A stretch of DNA of 64,000 bases from Tepidibacter mesophilus (GCF_002724055.1 NZ_BDQY01000010.1:36224-100223), one strand, 5' to 3'. Shown: positions 13,020-22,747, numbered from the stretch's first letter. Notes: generated by a model not told the origin, from the letters alone. Translations and numbers: made by a program.

Positions 13020-14090
13020 TTAGTTATTTACAGCCTTTAATTTTTCAGATTGGTCAACAGTTATAAGAGAATCTATCATTTCATTTAAGTCTCCCTCTAT
13101 AAAGCTGTCTAACTTGTATAAAGTTAAATTTATTCTATGATCTGTAATTCTTCCTTGAGGAAAGTTGTAAGTTCTAATTCTTTCTGATCTATCTCCTGTT
13201 CCAACCTGACTCTTTCTTTCAGCTGCTATTTCTTTATGTTGTTCAGCTTGTGCCTTATCAAATAGTCTAGCCTTTAATACCTTAAGAGCTTTTTCCTTAT
13301 TCTTAAGCTGACTCTTTCCATCCTGACAAGATACAACCTCTCCTGTTGGAAGATGCGTTATTCTTACAGCAGAATCCGTAGTATTAACACTCTGTCCACC
13401 GTTTCCTGAAGAACGGAAAACATCTATTCTTAAGTCATTAGGATTGATATCAACTTCAACATCATCAACTTCTGGTAAAACAGCAACAGTAGCAGTAGAT
13501 GTATGTATTCTACCACCAGATTCCGTAGCTGGTATTCTTTGAACTCTGTGAACTCCAGACTCATACTTAAGTCTTGAATATGCTCCTTTTCCTTTTATAG
13601 AGAAAGAAACCTCTTTATATCCTCCTACACCAGTTTCATTGCTACTCATTAACTCAACTTTCCATCTTCTTGTTTCTGCATATCTACAGTACATTCTAAA
13701 TAAAGTTCCAGCAAAAAGTGCAGCCTCATCACCACCTGCTCCACCTCTTATCTCAACGATAACATCCTTTTCATCATTAGGATCTTTAGGAACAAGTAAA
13801 AGCTTAAGTTCATCTTGTATATTTGGTAAATTATCTTCAAGATCAGATAGTTCCATTTTAGCAAGTTCTCTTAACTCTTCATCAGATTCTTCTTGAAGTA
13901 TTTGCTTTGATTCTTCAATTCCCGCAATAGCTTCCTTGTATTCTCTATACTTCATAACTATAGGTTCTATTTCCGCATGCTCTTTAATATATTTTTGCCA
14001 TTCAGATTGTCTGTTAATAACCTCAGGGTCTCCAATCTTCTGAGTTAAATCTTTATACTTATCTTCTATAATCTCAACTTTATCAAACAT
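13020..14090 (-). CDS. prfA: Peptide chain release factor 1
   Basis: Recognises UAA and UAG and triggers peptide release on the ribosome. 356 residues. The GGQ motif is in [19 protein letters not shown] near residue 230; the codon-recognition loop falls in [17 protein letters not shown]. Preceded by GAGGTG and 40 bp after prmC, the enzyme that methylates the GGQ glutamine. Confidence 0.97.
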   Translation of the reverse strand: MFDKVEIIEDKYKDLTQKIGDPEVINRQSEWQKYIKEHAEIEPIVMKYREYKEAIAGIEESKQILQEESDEELRELAKMELSDLEDNLPNIQDELKLLLVPKDPNDEKDVIVEIRGGAGGDEAALFAGTLFRMYCRYAETRRWKVELMSSNETGVGGYKEVSFSIKGKGAYSRLKYESGVHRVQRIPATESGGRIHTSTATVAVLPEVDDVEVDINPNDLRIDVFRSSGNGGQSVNTTDSAVRITHLPTGEVVSCQDGKSQLKNKEKALKVLKARLFDKAQAEQHKEIAAERKSQVGTGDRSERIRTYNFPQGRITDHRINLTLYKLDSFIEGDLNEMIDSLITVDQSEKLKAVNN

Positions 14091-14130
14091 AAGTTTTTCA
14101 CCTCTTTCAGTATATCAATTTTCCATTATA

Positions 14131-14976
14131 TCAAATTTTCGTACCTATAACAACCCTTTGTATAGAAGCTAAATCTTCTAATATCCTTATATTCTCATAT
14201 CCATTTTGTATCATTATATTTTTCACATCATGAGCTTGATCATACCCAACTTCATAACCTAAGATTCCATTATCCTTTATAAATTCAACAGAATCCTCTG
14301 TTATCTTTCTATAAAAATCAAGTCCATCCTCTCCTCCATCAAGAGCTAAAGATGGCTCATAATCCTTAACATCTACATCAAGACAAGATATATCTTCACG
14401 TCTTATATAAGGAGGATTAGACACTATTATATCGAATTTAATATCCTCATTCTCAAGTGATGAAAATACATCTGACTTTAAGAAAGTTATCTTATCTTCT
14501 ACATCATTATTCTTAGCATTAATACTACCTACCTCAAGAGCATCATCTGATATATCAAGCGAATATACCTTTGAATCTTTTATATATTTAGCTAAAGATA
14601 CACTTATAGCGCCAGATCCCGTCCCTATATCCACTATCATAGGATTATCTATTTTTTTTGCCTGTTCTATAACATCTTCAACCAATACCTCTGTATCTGG
14701 TCTTGGAATCAAAACTCCTTCTTTAACAAAAAAATCAAGCCCCATAAACTCTCTATTCCCTATAATATAAGCCATAGGTCTTCCTTTTCTTCTTTGCTTT
14801 AAAAGAGCTTCTATTCTATTTTCATCCTTTTTAGAAATTTCTTCATCTAAATTAAGATGTATATAAAGTCTAGTCACATCAAGTACTTTGCAAACAGCAA
14901 GCTCAACGTCAAGTTTTGCAGTAGTACTATTTTTAAGCTCTCTTATCCACTTTTTCATCATTTGTCTTATCGTCAT
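14131..14976 (-). CDS. prmC: Release factor glutamine methyltransferase
   Basis: SAM-dependent N5-methylation of the GGQ glutamine of release factors. The Rossmann SAM loop is VDIGTGSGAISVSLAK and the catalytic motif is IIVSNPPYIRRED. I start at the ATG giving MTIRQMMKKW, with AGAGGTGG six bases upstream, rather than seven codons earlier. It overlaps the preceding DUF1385 gene by 44 bp, so translation is probably coupled. Adjacent prfA encodes its substrate. Confidence 0.94.
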   Translation of the reverse strand: MTIRQMMKKWIRELKNSTTAKLDVELAVCKVLDVTRLYIHLNLDEEISKKDENRIEALLKQRRKGRPMAYIIGNREFMGLDFFVKEGVLIPRPDTEVLVEDVIEQAKKIDNPMIVDIGTGSGAISVSLAKYIKDSKVYSLDISDDALEVGSINAKNNDVEDKITFLKSDVFSSLENEDIKFDIIVSNPPYIRREDISCLDVDVKDYEPSLALDGGEDGLDFYRKITEDSVEFIKDNGILGYEVGYDQAHDVKNIMIQNGYENIRILEDLASIQRVVIGTKI

Positions 14977-15889
14977 TATTTTCCACCTCTTCTTCAAGTG
15001 CAGCCTTTAAAGCACAAAGTGCTACCTCTAACTGCGAATCATCCGGTTCTCTAGTCGTAATCTTTTGAAGCATCATTCCAGGGAATGCAATGATTCTTAC
15101 AAATATATTATCGTACATTCCAGCAATTTTTATAATTTCATATGATATACCCGCAACAATAGGTATACATATTAATCTGTATACAACTCTTAAAAACGGG
15201 TTTGGCCATCCAAATAAAAAGTATATAAGCATAGACACAATCATAACTATGAACATAAAGTTAGTTCCACACCTTGGATGAAGAGTGGAAAATTTCTTTG
15301 CATTTTCTACAGTCAAATCAAGACCCTTTTCATAGCAATAAATAGATTTATGTTCTGCTCCATGATATTGAAATACCCTTTTAATATCCTTATTCAAAGA
15401 TATTAAAGAAACATAGGTTAAAAATATTCCGATTCTAACTAATCCTTCTGTAAAGTTTAAAACCATAACACTATCAGTGAATTTCTTTAATATCCCTCCC
15501 AAAAAAGTAGGTACTAATATGAACAACAAAACAGAAAATACTAAAGCAATAAACATAGAAAAGTATATCAATATATCATTAGTCTTATCCTTAAACTTAT
15601 CCTCTAAGAACTTTTCAAATCTAGAAGGTTCGACTTCTTCCTCTTCATCAAAAAATTGAGCAGAAAAATTAAGAGCCTTAATTCCTTCAACCATAGTTTC
15701 AAGAAGTATAAATCCGCCTCTTAAAAACGGGATTTTGTTAAATCCTTTATCAATAACCCAGCTCTTAATTTTCTTTTTATCTATTTCAATATCTCCATCC
15801 GATTTTCTAACAGCCACAGCTATATTATTTTTATTCTTCATCATAACGCCTTCCATTACGGCTTGTCCTCCAACAGTGCTTTTGCTCAT
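14933..15889 (-). CDS. DUF1385 (YqhQ-like) membrane protein
   Basis: 318 residues with three to five membrane helices in the middle and C-terminal half. Conserved motifs seen: STVGGQAVMEGVMMKN at the N-terminus, YHGAEHKSIYCYEKG near residue 178 and HPRCGTNFMF near 205. The family is widespread in Firmicutes next to prmC and rpmE but has no established biochemical function; the His/Cys motifs suggest metal binding (inference). The acidic C-terminal tail is encoded by the region shared with prmC. Confidence 0.9.
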   Translation of the reverse strand: MSKSTVGGQAVMEGVMMKNKNNIAVAVRKSDGDIEIDKKKIKSWVIDKGFNKIPFLRGGFILLETMVEGIKALNFSAQFFDEEEEVEPSRFEKFLEDKFKDKTNDILIYFSMFIALVFSVLLFILVPTFLGGILKKFTDSVMVLNFTEGLVRIGIFLTYVSLISLNKDIKRVFQYHGAEHKSIYCYEKGLDLTVENAKKFSTLHPRCGTNFMFIVMIVSMLIYFLFGWPNPFLRVVYRLICIPIVAGISYEIIKIAGMYDNIFVRIIAFPGMMLQKITTREPDDSQLEVALCALKAALEEEVENNDDKTNDEKVDKRA

Positions 15890-15921
15890 AGACTCATCTC
15901 CTTTCCAATATATATTATCAC

Positions 15922-16055
15922 AAAATTCGTCTAGTTGCTACGCACTGACTCATGTCGCCAACGATCCCTACGGTCTCCGTTGCTCAAAATATTTCCAAAT
16001 GTAGGTTTTCAATCAATATTATCCACAAGTTGAATGGGATATAGTTTTGTATATA
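15922..16055 (+). repeat. Family A repeat, copy A1
   Basis: About 130 bp beginning AAAATTCGTCTAGTTGCTAC, with the hairpin CAACGATCCC-TAC-GGTCTCCGTTG and a tail containing TTATCCACA. Here the head points at the 5' end of the DUF1385 gene (33 bp away), unlike the copies at gene 3' ends. It is followed after 45 bp by family B copy B2. Confidence 0.85.
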
Positions 16056-16100
16056 ATAAAAATGTCTTGAAACATATTCCAAATATAAAAACTAAACCTA

Positions 16101-16305
16101 TAAAATAAAGGGTATTAAAATATTAGCGAATGATTTAAATATTTTTGTGTAAACCTAGCATTACAACGTTTGAATATCCGTTAAGAAAGTTCGTTGTCTG
16201 ACCGTTAGGGAGTTTAGAACTTTCAAGATATTCAATAAGATGTAATGCTTAGTTTTACCAAAACTATTTAATACATAAGCGGTATTTTAATACCCTTTAT
16301 TTTTT
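16101..16305 (-). repeat. Family B terminator-loop hairpin element, copy B2
   Basis: Outer stem is a perfect AAATAAAGGGTATTAAAAT with its complement, followed by a T run. Inner GAATATCC pairs with the near-complementary arm, here AGATATTC; the apex is GTTGTCTGACCGTTAGGGAG. It lies 3' of the Cys-rich gene ending at 16484 and has the same orientation to that gene as all other copies, though at a larger distance (about 180 bp). Confidence 0.88.
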
Positions 16306-16483
16306 GGATTAAGCCCCAATACTTATGAAATTATATTTTATCCGAAAGCTAAAAGTTCTAAGACTCCACCCTCTTGAGAATGGATATAAGAACTTAACAG
16401 CTTCTGGATTAGTTTACCCACAGGGCACTTATGCAACTAAAAATTCAGTTGGATCAAAAACTCCATCTGAATTAAGTTTCACT
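16306..16483. other. Unexplained intergenic segment with weak hairpin
   Basis: This 178-bp stretch has higher complexity than the surrounding AT-rich DNA. It holds an imperfect hairpin near 16368-16385 (CCACCCTCTTGAGAATGG) resembling the right-end hairpins of IS200/IS605 elements, and reads open on the plus strand without family resemblance I can defend. It may be a remnant of a mobile element or a leader; I make no firm call. Confidence 0.3.
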
Positions 16484-16918
16484 TTATGCATTAACAGTTT
16501 TCATTTTATCATTTACAACCTTTGCTATTTCTGTACTTTCCTTATTCAAATCCATCAAATACATAAAAGTAGAACCCTTATAAGGGATATTCTTCTTTAT
16601 AACAGTATTTTCAAGACATTTTCTAAGAATTGCTATAATACAATCCTCATTATGGTTTTCTTGGCAGTTTTTACAATGAGCACAAGTATTAGCTATACCT
16701 GAACATACTAAATCCTCTTCATAATATTTAACATCATTTTTTGGAATCATACTAGATGCACCCTCTATTTGTATAACACCTTTAAGCTTTGAAAATTCCA
16801 GTAGTCTCTTGGAATACCCAACTAAGCACTCTTTGTTATTACATCCATCTGTCTCATATAAAGAACACTCTTGGCACATATTATTCAATATTTCTATAGT
16901 ATCTAAGATATCACTCAT
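16484..16918 (-). CDS. Cysteine-rich conserved hypothetical protein
   Basis: 144 residues with about 13 cysteines arranged in clusters: NNMCQECSLYETDGCNNKEC near the N-terminus and CSGIANTCAHCKNCQENHNE in the middle. The spacing suggests Fe-S or Zn binding. No signal peptide or membrane segment. It is 19 bp downstream of the sirohaem protein gene, so a redox partnership is plausible but unproven. Family not recognised. Confidence 0.75.
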   Translation of the reverse strand: MSDILDTIEILNNMCQECSLYETDGCNNKECLVGYSKRLLEFSKLKGVIQIEGASSMIPKNDVKYYEEDLVCSGIANTCAHCKNCQENHNEDCIIAILRKCLENTVIKKNIPYKGSTFMYLMDLNKESTEIAKVVNDKMKTVNA

Positions 16919-16937
16919 GAAAAATTCCCCCTATAAC

Positions 16938-17639
16938 CTATATAAAAGCTAAAAACTCTTCATTAACATGTTGTTTTTTATTTTCCTCAACATCTTTATT
17001 TACAAATTTTTCAATTCCTATTCTATTTATAGTTCTAAAAACTCTCTCTTTTTTATTACCTTCTTTTATATAAACATCTAATACATTCTTTAAAGCTTTT
17101 TTTACATTTTCTGTAGATATATTATTGTATATCTTTGTAGCATGTATAGGTTTAACAGTAGCTCCTCTACCACCTATGTACACATCAAACTTATCTTTTC
17201 CTTTAGTTATAACCCCAAAATCTGCACATAAAGGATCAGTGCAACCTCTTGGGCATCCAGCTACTGATATTTTAAAATCATGCGGCGTTTCAATTCCAAA
17301 AAATTCATTTTCAAGCTCTATACCTAGATTAAGAGCTGTATCAAGTTGTCTTTTACAAAGCCCTTCTCCCGCACTACAACCCTTTACATTTCTAACCTGA
17401 GAACCAAAGTTACCTATTTTAAATCCATACCCAGGAGCCACTTTTTCAACCTCTTGTAGTTGTTCTAAACTTCCTACAACAACTAATGTCTGTCTGCTAG
17501 ATAGTTTTACAACCGGAACTCCCATTTCTTTTAACTGGCAAGATAAATTACATAAATTTTCAACACTTATAACCCCGCAATTAGAAACAAGTACAAGTGC
17601 AAAAGATCCATTGATTTGCTCAAATATAGCTTTTCCCAT
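16938..17639 (-). CDS. Single-module nitrite/sulfite reductase-like sirohaem [4Fe-4S] protein
   Basis: 233 residues: one ferredoxin-like half-domain (about 1-65) followed by a sirohaem/Fe-S half-domain with CSAGEGLC (near residue 88) and CPRGC (near residue 128). The Cys pairs resemble the C-x5-C plus C-x3-C cluster ligands of assimilatory reductases, though the first spacing here is six. Normal enzymes have two such modules (about 500+ residues), so this is a half-size form. Start is ATG at 17639 behind GGAGG. Activity cannot be assigned. Confidence 0.82.
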   Translation of the reverse strand: MGKAIFEQINGSFALVLVSNCGVISVENLCNLSCQLKEMGVPVVKLSSRQTLVVVGSLEQLQEVEKVAPGYGFKIGNFGSQVRNVKGCSAGEGLCKRQLDTALNLGIELENEFFGIETPHDFKISVAGCPRGCTDPLCADFGVITKGKDKFDVYIGGRGATVKPIHATKIYNNISTENVKKALKNVLDVYIKEGNKKERVFRTINRIGIEKFVNKDVEENKKQHVNEEFLAFI

Positions 17640-17682
17640 ATTTTTCCTACCTCCAATCAACTAATATTATACCATCAACCAT

Positions 17683-17718
17683 AAAAAATACATATAGGGC
17701 ATAGCCTATATGTATTTT
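17683..17718 (-). terminator. Intrinsic terminator after tdk
   Basis: AATACATATAGG pairs with CCCTATATGTATT around a short loop, followed by T residues on the minus strand, just past the tdk stop. Confidence 0.75.
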
Positions 17719-17721
17719 AAT

Positions 17722-18306
17722 TTAATCATTTTCTTTTATTATCACATGGCACTTCCTGCATCTTGCTTCATAACTTTCCGTGGCTCCAACTAGTATTATT
17801 GGATCATCGTATTTTGCAGGTTGTCCATTTATCAATCTTTGAGTTCTGTGTGCTGGATTTCCACAAACCATACATACAGCTTGAAGCTTTTGTACAAACT
17901 CAGCTATGGCTAAGAGTCTTGGTGTTGGGCCAAAAGGTTCGCCTCTAAAGTCCATATCCAGTCCTGCTACTATAACTCTTATGCCTTTATCTGCAAGGTC
18001 CATGGCAATATCAACAACTTCACCTTCAAAGAATTGAACCTCGTCAATACCAACAACTTGTGTATCTGAATCTATATGGTTATAAATTTCTTTTGCACTC
18101 TTAATAGGAATAGCTGTAATGCTTGCCCCACTATGAGATACAACATCTTCATCACTATATCTATTGTCTATAGCTGGCTTAAATGCTACTACATTTTGCT
18201 TTGCTATTTTTGACCTTTTAAGTATCCTTATAAGTTCTTCACTTTTCCCACTATACATAGGACCAATAACTACTTCTATGTATCCATGATGAATAGGTCT
18301 ATACAT
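17722..18306 (-). CDS. tdk: Thymidine kinase
   Basis: Phosphorylates thymidine to dTMP. 194 residues, the type II family length. Walker A is [11 protein letters not shown] near residue 16, the catalytic segment is [12 protein letters not shown] near residue 84, and the zinc site is CMVCGNPA plus CRKCHVI. Start is the ATG 7 nt after GGAGGG; the upstream TTG lies within the ribosome binding site. Same tdk-rpmE-rho order as in Bacillus. Confidence 0.96.
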   Translation of the reverse strand: MYRPIHHGYIEVVIGPMYSGKSEELIRILKRSKIAKQNVVAFKPAIDNRYSDEDVVSHSGASITAIPIKSAKEIYNHIDSDTQVVGIDEVQFFEGEVVDIAMDLADKGIRVIVAGLDMDFRGEPFGPTPRLLAIAEFVQKLQAVCMVCGNPAHRTQRLINGQPAKYDDPIILVGATESYEARCRKCHVIIKEND

Positions 18307-18327
18307 AAAAATTCCCTCCAAAGAAAA

Positions 18328-18500
18328 ATTCGCTTGATGCTAACGCATGGCTCATGTCGCCAACAAGTCTAACGACTCTGTTGCTTAAAATTCACATGCG
18401 TTCATGGCGCCAACAAGTCTAACGACTCTGTTGCTTAAAATAGTCGCAAATTTACTTTTTCGACCAACATTATTCATATATTTGAAATTATATAATATCT
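18328..18500 (+). repeat. Family A repeat, copy A2, with the hairpin core tandemly duplicated
   Basis: Head AAAAATTCGCTTGATGCTAA, then two successive copies of GCCAACAAGTCTAACGACTC-TGTTGCTTAAAAT, then a divergent tail. The hairpin uses CAACA/TGTTG where other copies use CAACG/CGTTG, a compensatory change. It lies between rpmE (3' end) and tdk (5' end). Confidence 0.8.
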
Positions 18501-18503
18501 TAA

Positions 18504-18536
18504 TAAATAAAATAGAGGCTGGATTACCCAACCTCC
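18504..18536 (-). terminator. Intrinsic terminator after rpmE
   Basis: Minus-strand stem GAGGTTGG/CCAGCCTC with a 5-nt loop and a following T-rich tract, 5 bp after the rpmE stop. Confidence 0.82.
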
Positions 18537-18540
18537 ACTA

Positions 18541-18741
18541 TTAACCAATGTTGAATTTTTTCTTGAACTTGTCGATTCTTCCACCTTTTTCAATGTTCTT
18601 TTGCTTTCCAGTGTAGAATGGGTGACAATCTGAACAAATCTCTACTCTTATTTCATCTTGAGTTGATCCTGCTTTGAATGTATTACCACATGCACAATGT
18701 ACAGTTATTTCTTCGTATTTTGGTTGTATATCCTTTTTCAT
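18541..18741 (-). CDS. rpmE: 50S ribosomal protein L31, zinc-binding form
   Basis: 66 residues. [20 protein letters not shown] and the later [14 protein letters not shown] give the four cysteine zinc ligands (CxC and CxxC), so this is the zinc-containing paralogue rather than the zinc-independent one. Start is the ATG at 18741, six bases after AGAGGTG. It lies 3' of rho, as in Bacillus. Confidence 0.96.
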   Translation of the reverse strand: MKKDIQPKYEEITVHCACGNTFKAGSTQDEIRVEICSDCHPFYTGKQKNIEKGGRIDKFKKKFNIG

Positions 18742-18837
18742 TCTTTTCACCTCTTTCATTCTTTAATTATGTTAATTTTATTTTCTTATCAATATTCAAC
18801 TCTTACATTATATCATATGACTATTTTCTCTTCAAGA

Positions 18838-20190
18838 TTAAATGTTCTTATTTACTAAATTTACAAATTCATTATTGTTTTTTGTTTGTTTTAAGAATTT
18901 TATCATCTTTTCTGTATCATCTTGACTATTGTTTCCTATTGATTTTCTAATTTTCCAAAGAAGACTCATCTCCTCACTCGTAAGAAGTAGTTCTTCTTTT
19001 CTAGTTCCAGATTTAACTATATCAACTGCTGGGAATATTCTCTTTTGAGCAAGCTTTCTATCTAAATGAACCTCCATGTTCCCAGTTCCTTTAAATTCTT
19101 CAAATATAACATCATCCATTCTTGATCCTGTTTCAACTAAGGCTGTTGCAAGTATAGTTAACGATCCGCCTTGTCTTATGTTTCTAGCTGCTCCAAAGAA
19201 TTTTTTAGGTCCATGGAGTGCACCAGGATCAAGTCCCCCAGATAAAGTTCTTCCTGTTGGAGGTATTGTTAAGTTGTAAGCTCTTGCAAGCCTTGTTATA
19301 CTATCAAGAAGTATTACAACATCTCTTCCATGTTCAACAAGTCTTTGCGCTCTATTAAGTACCATTTCAGCTACTTTTATATGATGAGATGGTAATTCAT
19401 CAAAGGTAGAATATATAACATCACCTTTTATAGATTCCTGCATATCAGTAACTTCTTCAGGTCTTTCATCTATTAAAAGAACTATAAGTTCAACATCTGG
19501 ATAATTAGAAGATATACTGTTGGCTATGCTTTTAAGAAGTATAGTTTTACCCGCTTTAGGAGGAGCTACAACAAGTCCTCTTTGACCCATACCTATAGGT
19601 GCTATTAAATCAATTAATCTTGTGGCTATTTGATGTTGCTCATTTTGAAGATTGATTCTAACATCAGGGTATATAGGTGTCAATTTTTCAAATGAAGGTC
19701 TTCTTATACTATTTTCAGGATTCTCATTGTTTATCTTTTGAATATAAAGTAATGCCCTGAATTTCTCTCCACTCTTTGGTGGTCTAGTAATTCCCATTAC
19801 TTTGTCTCCTGTTTTCATATTAAATCTTCTTATTTGAGATGGTGATATGTATACATCTTGTCCTGTCGAAAGATAATTTGAACCTCTTAAAAAACCATAT
19901 CCATCAGGTAGTATTTCCAAAACTCCGTGTGCTATATCTTGTTTTTGGTCATTTTTCAACTCATTTATTACCTTTTTAGGAATATGATTATCTTTAGCCT
20001 TTAATTCTTCTATCTTGTTTTCGATGTCATTATTTATTTCAGCGTCATTATTTTTTTCATTTTTTTCTATATCAATTATCATATCTATAAGTTCAAGTTT
20101 TTTGTACTTAGTTGCAGATCTTATGTTTAATTCTTTAGCAACATCTCGAAGCTGTGCTATGGTTTTGCTTTTTAAATCTTCGTAATTCAA
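18838..20190 (-). CDS. rho: Transcription termination factor Rho
   Basis: RNA-dependent hexameric ATPase. About 450 residues: N-terminal helical Rho-N domain, a 40-residue Asn/Glu/Lys-rich linker, the cold-shock-like RNA domain ([20 protein letters not shown]), then the ATPase with Walker [13 protein letters not shown], Walker [18 protein letters not shown] and the Q/R-loop region. The likely start is a TTG at 20190 placed 7 nt after GGAGGG; the in-frame TTG five codons earlier lies at the Shine-Dalgarno. Confidence 0.96.
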   Translation of the reverse strand: MNYEDLKSKTIAQLRDVAKELNIRSATKYKKLELIDMIIDIEKNEKNNDAEINNDIENKIEELKAKDNHIPKKVINELKNDQKQDIAHGVLEILPDGYGFLRGSNYLSTGQDVYISPSQIRRFNMKTGDKVMGITRPPKSGEKFRALLYIQKINNENPENSIRRPSFEKLTPIYPDVRINLQNEQHQIATRLIDLIAPIGMGQRGLVVAPPKAGKTILLKSIANSISSNYPDVELIVLLIDERPEEVTDMQESIKGDVIYSTFDELPSHHIKVAEMVLNRAQRLVEHGRDVVILLDSITRLARAYNLTIPPTGRTLSGGLDPGALHGPKKFFGAARNIRQGGSLTILATALVETGSRMDDVIFEEFKGTGNMEVHLDRKLAQKRIFPAVDIVKSGTRKEELLLTSEEMSLLWKIRKSIGNNSQDDTEKMIKFLKQTKNNNEFVNLVNKNI

Positions 20191-20306
20191 TGGGTATCCC
20201 TCCAAATTTAAAACGTTTAATCTAACCTCGGGAAAATAAGATGTGAATATAGAAGTGAAAATCTAATAAGGTAATATTACCACTGTTATATTGCAAGGTC
20301 AAGCAA

Positions 20307-20436
20307 AAATTCGCTTTATGCTAACGCATAAGCTCATGTCGCCAACGAGTCCTACGGGCTCCGTTGCTCAAAAATAGTTGAAACTCTTGTTTACTTATCA
20401 ATGTTATCTATAGATTCAAAGTTTTATAATTCCTTG
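20307..20436 (+). repeat. Family A repeat, copy A3
   Basis: Full-length copy: head AAAAATTCGCTTTATGCTAA, hairpin CAACGAGTCC-TAC-GGGCTCCGTTG, then ATAGTTGAAA and a tail ending TTTTATAATTCCTT. Located between rho and glpX, head toward the rho 5' end. With the terminator below it fills the 354-bp gap. Confidence 0.87.
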
Positions 20437-20442
20437 AATATT

Positions 20443-20470
20443 AAAAAGAGAGATTAAATCTCTCTTTATA
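20443..20470 (-). terminator. Palindromic terminator 3' of the first glpX
   Basis: AAAGAGAGATT/AATCTCTCTTT palindrome with T-rich flank on both strands, about 75 bp after the glpX stop; may act in both directions. Confidence 0.65.
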
Positions 20471-20544
20471 TATATATCCATATGCTTATTTTTTATTCTA
20501 TAAGAAACTATATAATTTTAAAAACCACTAGACGAATTTTATAC

Positions 20545-21513
20545 CTACTTTGCATAACTAGGTTTTGTATCTAACTTGTGTATAGCTTCTATAAATCTTA
20601 TAGTTCCAGTCTCTGATCTCATTACTACTGAATGTGTGTGAGCAGTTTTGTTTCCTTTATATATAACTCCCTTTAAAAACTCACCATCAGTTATACCAGT
20701 AGCTGCAAAATATACTTCATTTCCTGTTATCAAATCTTCCATTGTAAGGATTTTTTTATGATCAATTCCCATATCTAGGCATCTTTGTTCTTCTTCCTTT
20801 TCAAAAGGAACAAGTCTACCTTGGAAATCCCCGCCCATACATTTAAGTGCTGCTGCAGCTAGTACTCCTTCTGGAGCACCTCCTATTCCTACCATCATAT
20901 CTATTCCTGTATGTTCAAAACAAGTAGCCATAGCAGCTCCTATGTCACCTTCATTGAATAGTTTTATTCTAACTCCAGCATCTCTACATTCCTGTATTAA
21001 TTTAGAATGTCTATCACGATCTAACATAGTAACCGTCAAATCATCCATACTCTTATTAAGTACATTTGATAATATATTCAAATTGTAGCTAATAGGATTG
21101 TCTAGCTTTACAAGCCCTTTAGCTTTTGGTCCAACAGCAATTTTATCCATATACATATCAGGTGCATTAAGTAAACATCCCTTAGGCGCAAGAGCAACTA
21201 CTGCAATTGCATTAGGAAGTCCTTTTGCAACACAGTTAGTTCCATCTAAAGGGTCTACTGCTATATCAACCTTAATAGAATCAACTGAACGTCTTCCTAT
21301 TTTTTCTCCGATATAAAGCATAGGTGCTTCGTCCATTTCTCCCTCACCTATAACTACTTCTCCATCTATATCAATAGTATCAAACATCTTTCTCATTCCA
21401 TCAACAGCTGCTTGATCCGCTATATTTTTGTCTCCTCTACCTAAATATTTAGATCCTCCGATAGCAGCAGCTTCTGTAACTCTAACTAAGTTTATAGCTA
21501 AATTTCTATCCAT
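20545..21513 (-). CDS. glpX: Fructose-1,6-bisphosphatase class II (copy 1)
   Basis: Gluconeogenic phosphatase, Fru-1,6-P2 to Fru-6-P. 322 residues. Metal and phosphate motifs: GEGEMDEAPMLYIGEKIG near residue 56, DPLDGTNCVAKG near 84, and GIGGAPEGVLAAAALKCMGG near 205. Neighbour of rho as in Bacillus. A second, clearly homologous gene lies directly upstream at 21746-22747, so this is the downstream member of a tandem pair. Confidence 0.93.
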   Translation of the reverse strand: MDRNLAINLVRVTEAAAIGGSKYLGRGDKNIADQAAVDGMRKMFDTIDIDGEVVIGEGEMDEAPMLYIGEKIGRRSVDSIKVDIAVDPLDGTNCVAKGLPNAIAVVALAPKGCLLNAPDMYMDKIAVGPKAKGLVKLDNPISYNLNILSNVLNKSMDDLTVTMLDRDRHSKLIQECRDAGVRIKLFNEGDIGAAMATCFEHTGIDMMVGIGGAPEGVLAAAALKCMGGDFQGRLVPFEKEEEQRCLDMGIDHKKILTMEDLITGNEVYFAATGITDGEFLKGVIYKGNKTAHTHSVVMRSETGTIRFIEAIHKLDTKPSYAK

Positions 21514-21619
21514 ATCAAATTCCCCCTTTTAAGTATATCACAATATATATAATATGTTACACTACTTAAAAAGTCAACCACTTCCACATGTATGCTATAT
21601 ATTTTTTTATATCTAAAGA

Positions 21620-21747
21620 AATTATATAATTATCAACCCGTGGATATATTTAATCGAAGAACTACATCATCAACTATTTTGAGCAACGGAGCCCGTAGGG
21701 ATCGTTGGCGACATGAGTCAGCGCGTTAGCGACTAGACGAATTTTTT
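21620..21747 (-). repeat. Family A repeat, copy A4
   Basis: Minus-strand copy. Head AAAAATTCGTCTAGTCGCTA begins at the stop codon of the second glpX; the hairpin is CAACGATCCC-TAC-GGGCTCCGTTG; the tail ends TTATATAATT. It separates the two glpX genes. Confidence 0.87.
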
Positions 21748-22747
21748 ATATGTTTCCGTATTTCTCCATAAGTTCTTCTATTATTTTACTTTTATCAAGT
21801 CTATGAACAGCTTCAACAAATCTTATAGTTCCAGTTTTAGATCTCATAACTACAGAATGAGTCTGTATTCTATTTTTGTCATAACATACAGCACCTTTTA
21901 AAAGATCTCCTTCTGTTATTCCTGTTGCTGCAAAGAATAACTCATCTCCTTTAGCAAGATCATCAAGAGTTAATACCTTTTTTATATCATCATCCTTAAG
22001 TCCAAGCTCATAACATCTAGTTGTTTCTTCATCACTCATAGGATGTAATACTCCTTGCATATCTCCGCCCATACATTTCACAGCAGCTGCAGTTATTACA
22101 CCTTCAGGAGCTCCACCTATTCCCATTAGTATATCTACACCAGTATCTTCAAAACATGTTGCAATACCAGCAGCTACATCACCTTCTCCAAACATTTTTA
22201 TTCTAGCTCCAAGTCTTCTTATCTCAGAAACTATTTCTTCATGTCTTTCTCTATCTTGTATTATAACTGTTAAATCAGATATTTCCTTATTTAGCGCTTT
22301 TGCAACTCTAGCTAGATTATTTTGTATTGAATCATTTATATCTATACATCCTTTAGCTTTAGGCCCTACTATAAGTTTTTTCATATATGTGTCTGGTGCA
22401 TGAAGTAGGCATCCCTTTTTAGCCATGGCGATTACAGCAATAGCATTAGGAAGTCCCTTAGCTATTAATGAAGTCCCATCTAGAGGATCAACAGCAATAT
22501 CAACCTCCATATCAGAATCAGTTCCACATCCAACCTTCTCACCTATATAAAGCATAGGTGCCTCATCAAGCTCACCTTCACCAATAACAACTTCTCCTCT
22601 TACCTTAACACTAGAAAAAGCCTTTCTCATACCCTCAACAGCAGCTCCATCTGCTCCGTTCTTATCACCTTTACCCATAAATCTAATACTAGCAAGTGCA
22701 GCAGTTTCTGTAACCCTAACAATCTCCATAGCTAAATTTCTATCCAT
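21746..22747 (-). CDS. glpX: Fructose-1,6-bisphosphatase class II (copy 2)
   Basis: 333 residues, similar along its whole length to the neighbouring copy: GEGELDEAPMLYIGEKVG, DPLDGTSLIAKG, GIGGAPEGVITAAAVKCMGG. Start is ATG at 22747 (MDRNLAMEIV) behind GGGAGG. The two differ in the residue after DPLDGT (Ser here, Asn in copy 1) and in the C-terminus, which is longer here. Functional split between the two, for example sedoheptulose bisphosphate use, cannot be told from sequence. Confidence 0.92.
   Translation of the reverse strand: MDRNLAMEIVRVTETAALASIRFMGKGDKNGADGAAVEGMRKAFSSVKVRGEVVIGEGELDEAPMLYIGEKVGCGTDSDMEVDIAVDPLDGTSLIAKGLPNAIAVIAMAKKGCLLHAPDTYMKKLIVGPKAKGCIDINDSIQNNLARVAKALNKEISDLTVIIQDRERHEEIVSEIRRLGARIKMFGEGDVAAGIATCFEDTGVDILMGIGGAPEGVITAAAVKCMGGDMQGVLHPMSDEETTRCYELGLKDDDIKKVLTLDDLAKGDELFFAATGITEGDLLKGAVCYDKNRIQTHSVVMRSKTGTIRFVEAVHRLDKSKIIEELMEKYGNI

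Noticed and set aside
16325..16702. Plus-strand ORF of 125 codons opposite the Cys-rich gene
   Set aside because: No ribosome binding site, no family resemblance, and it overlaps the better-supported minus-strand gene.
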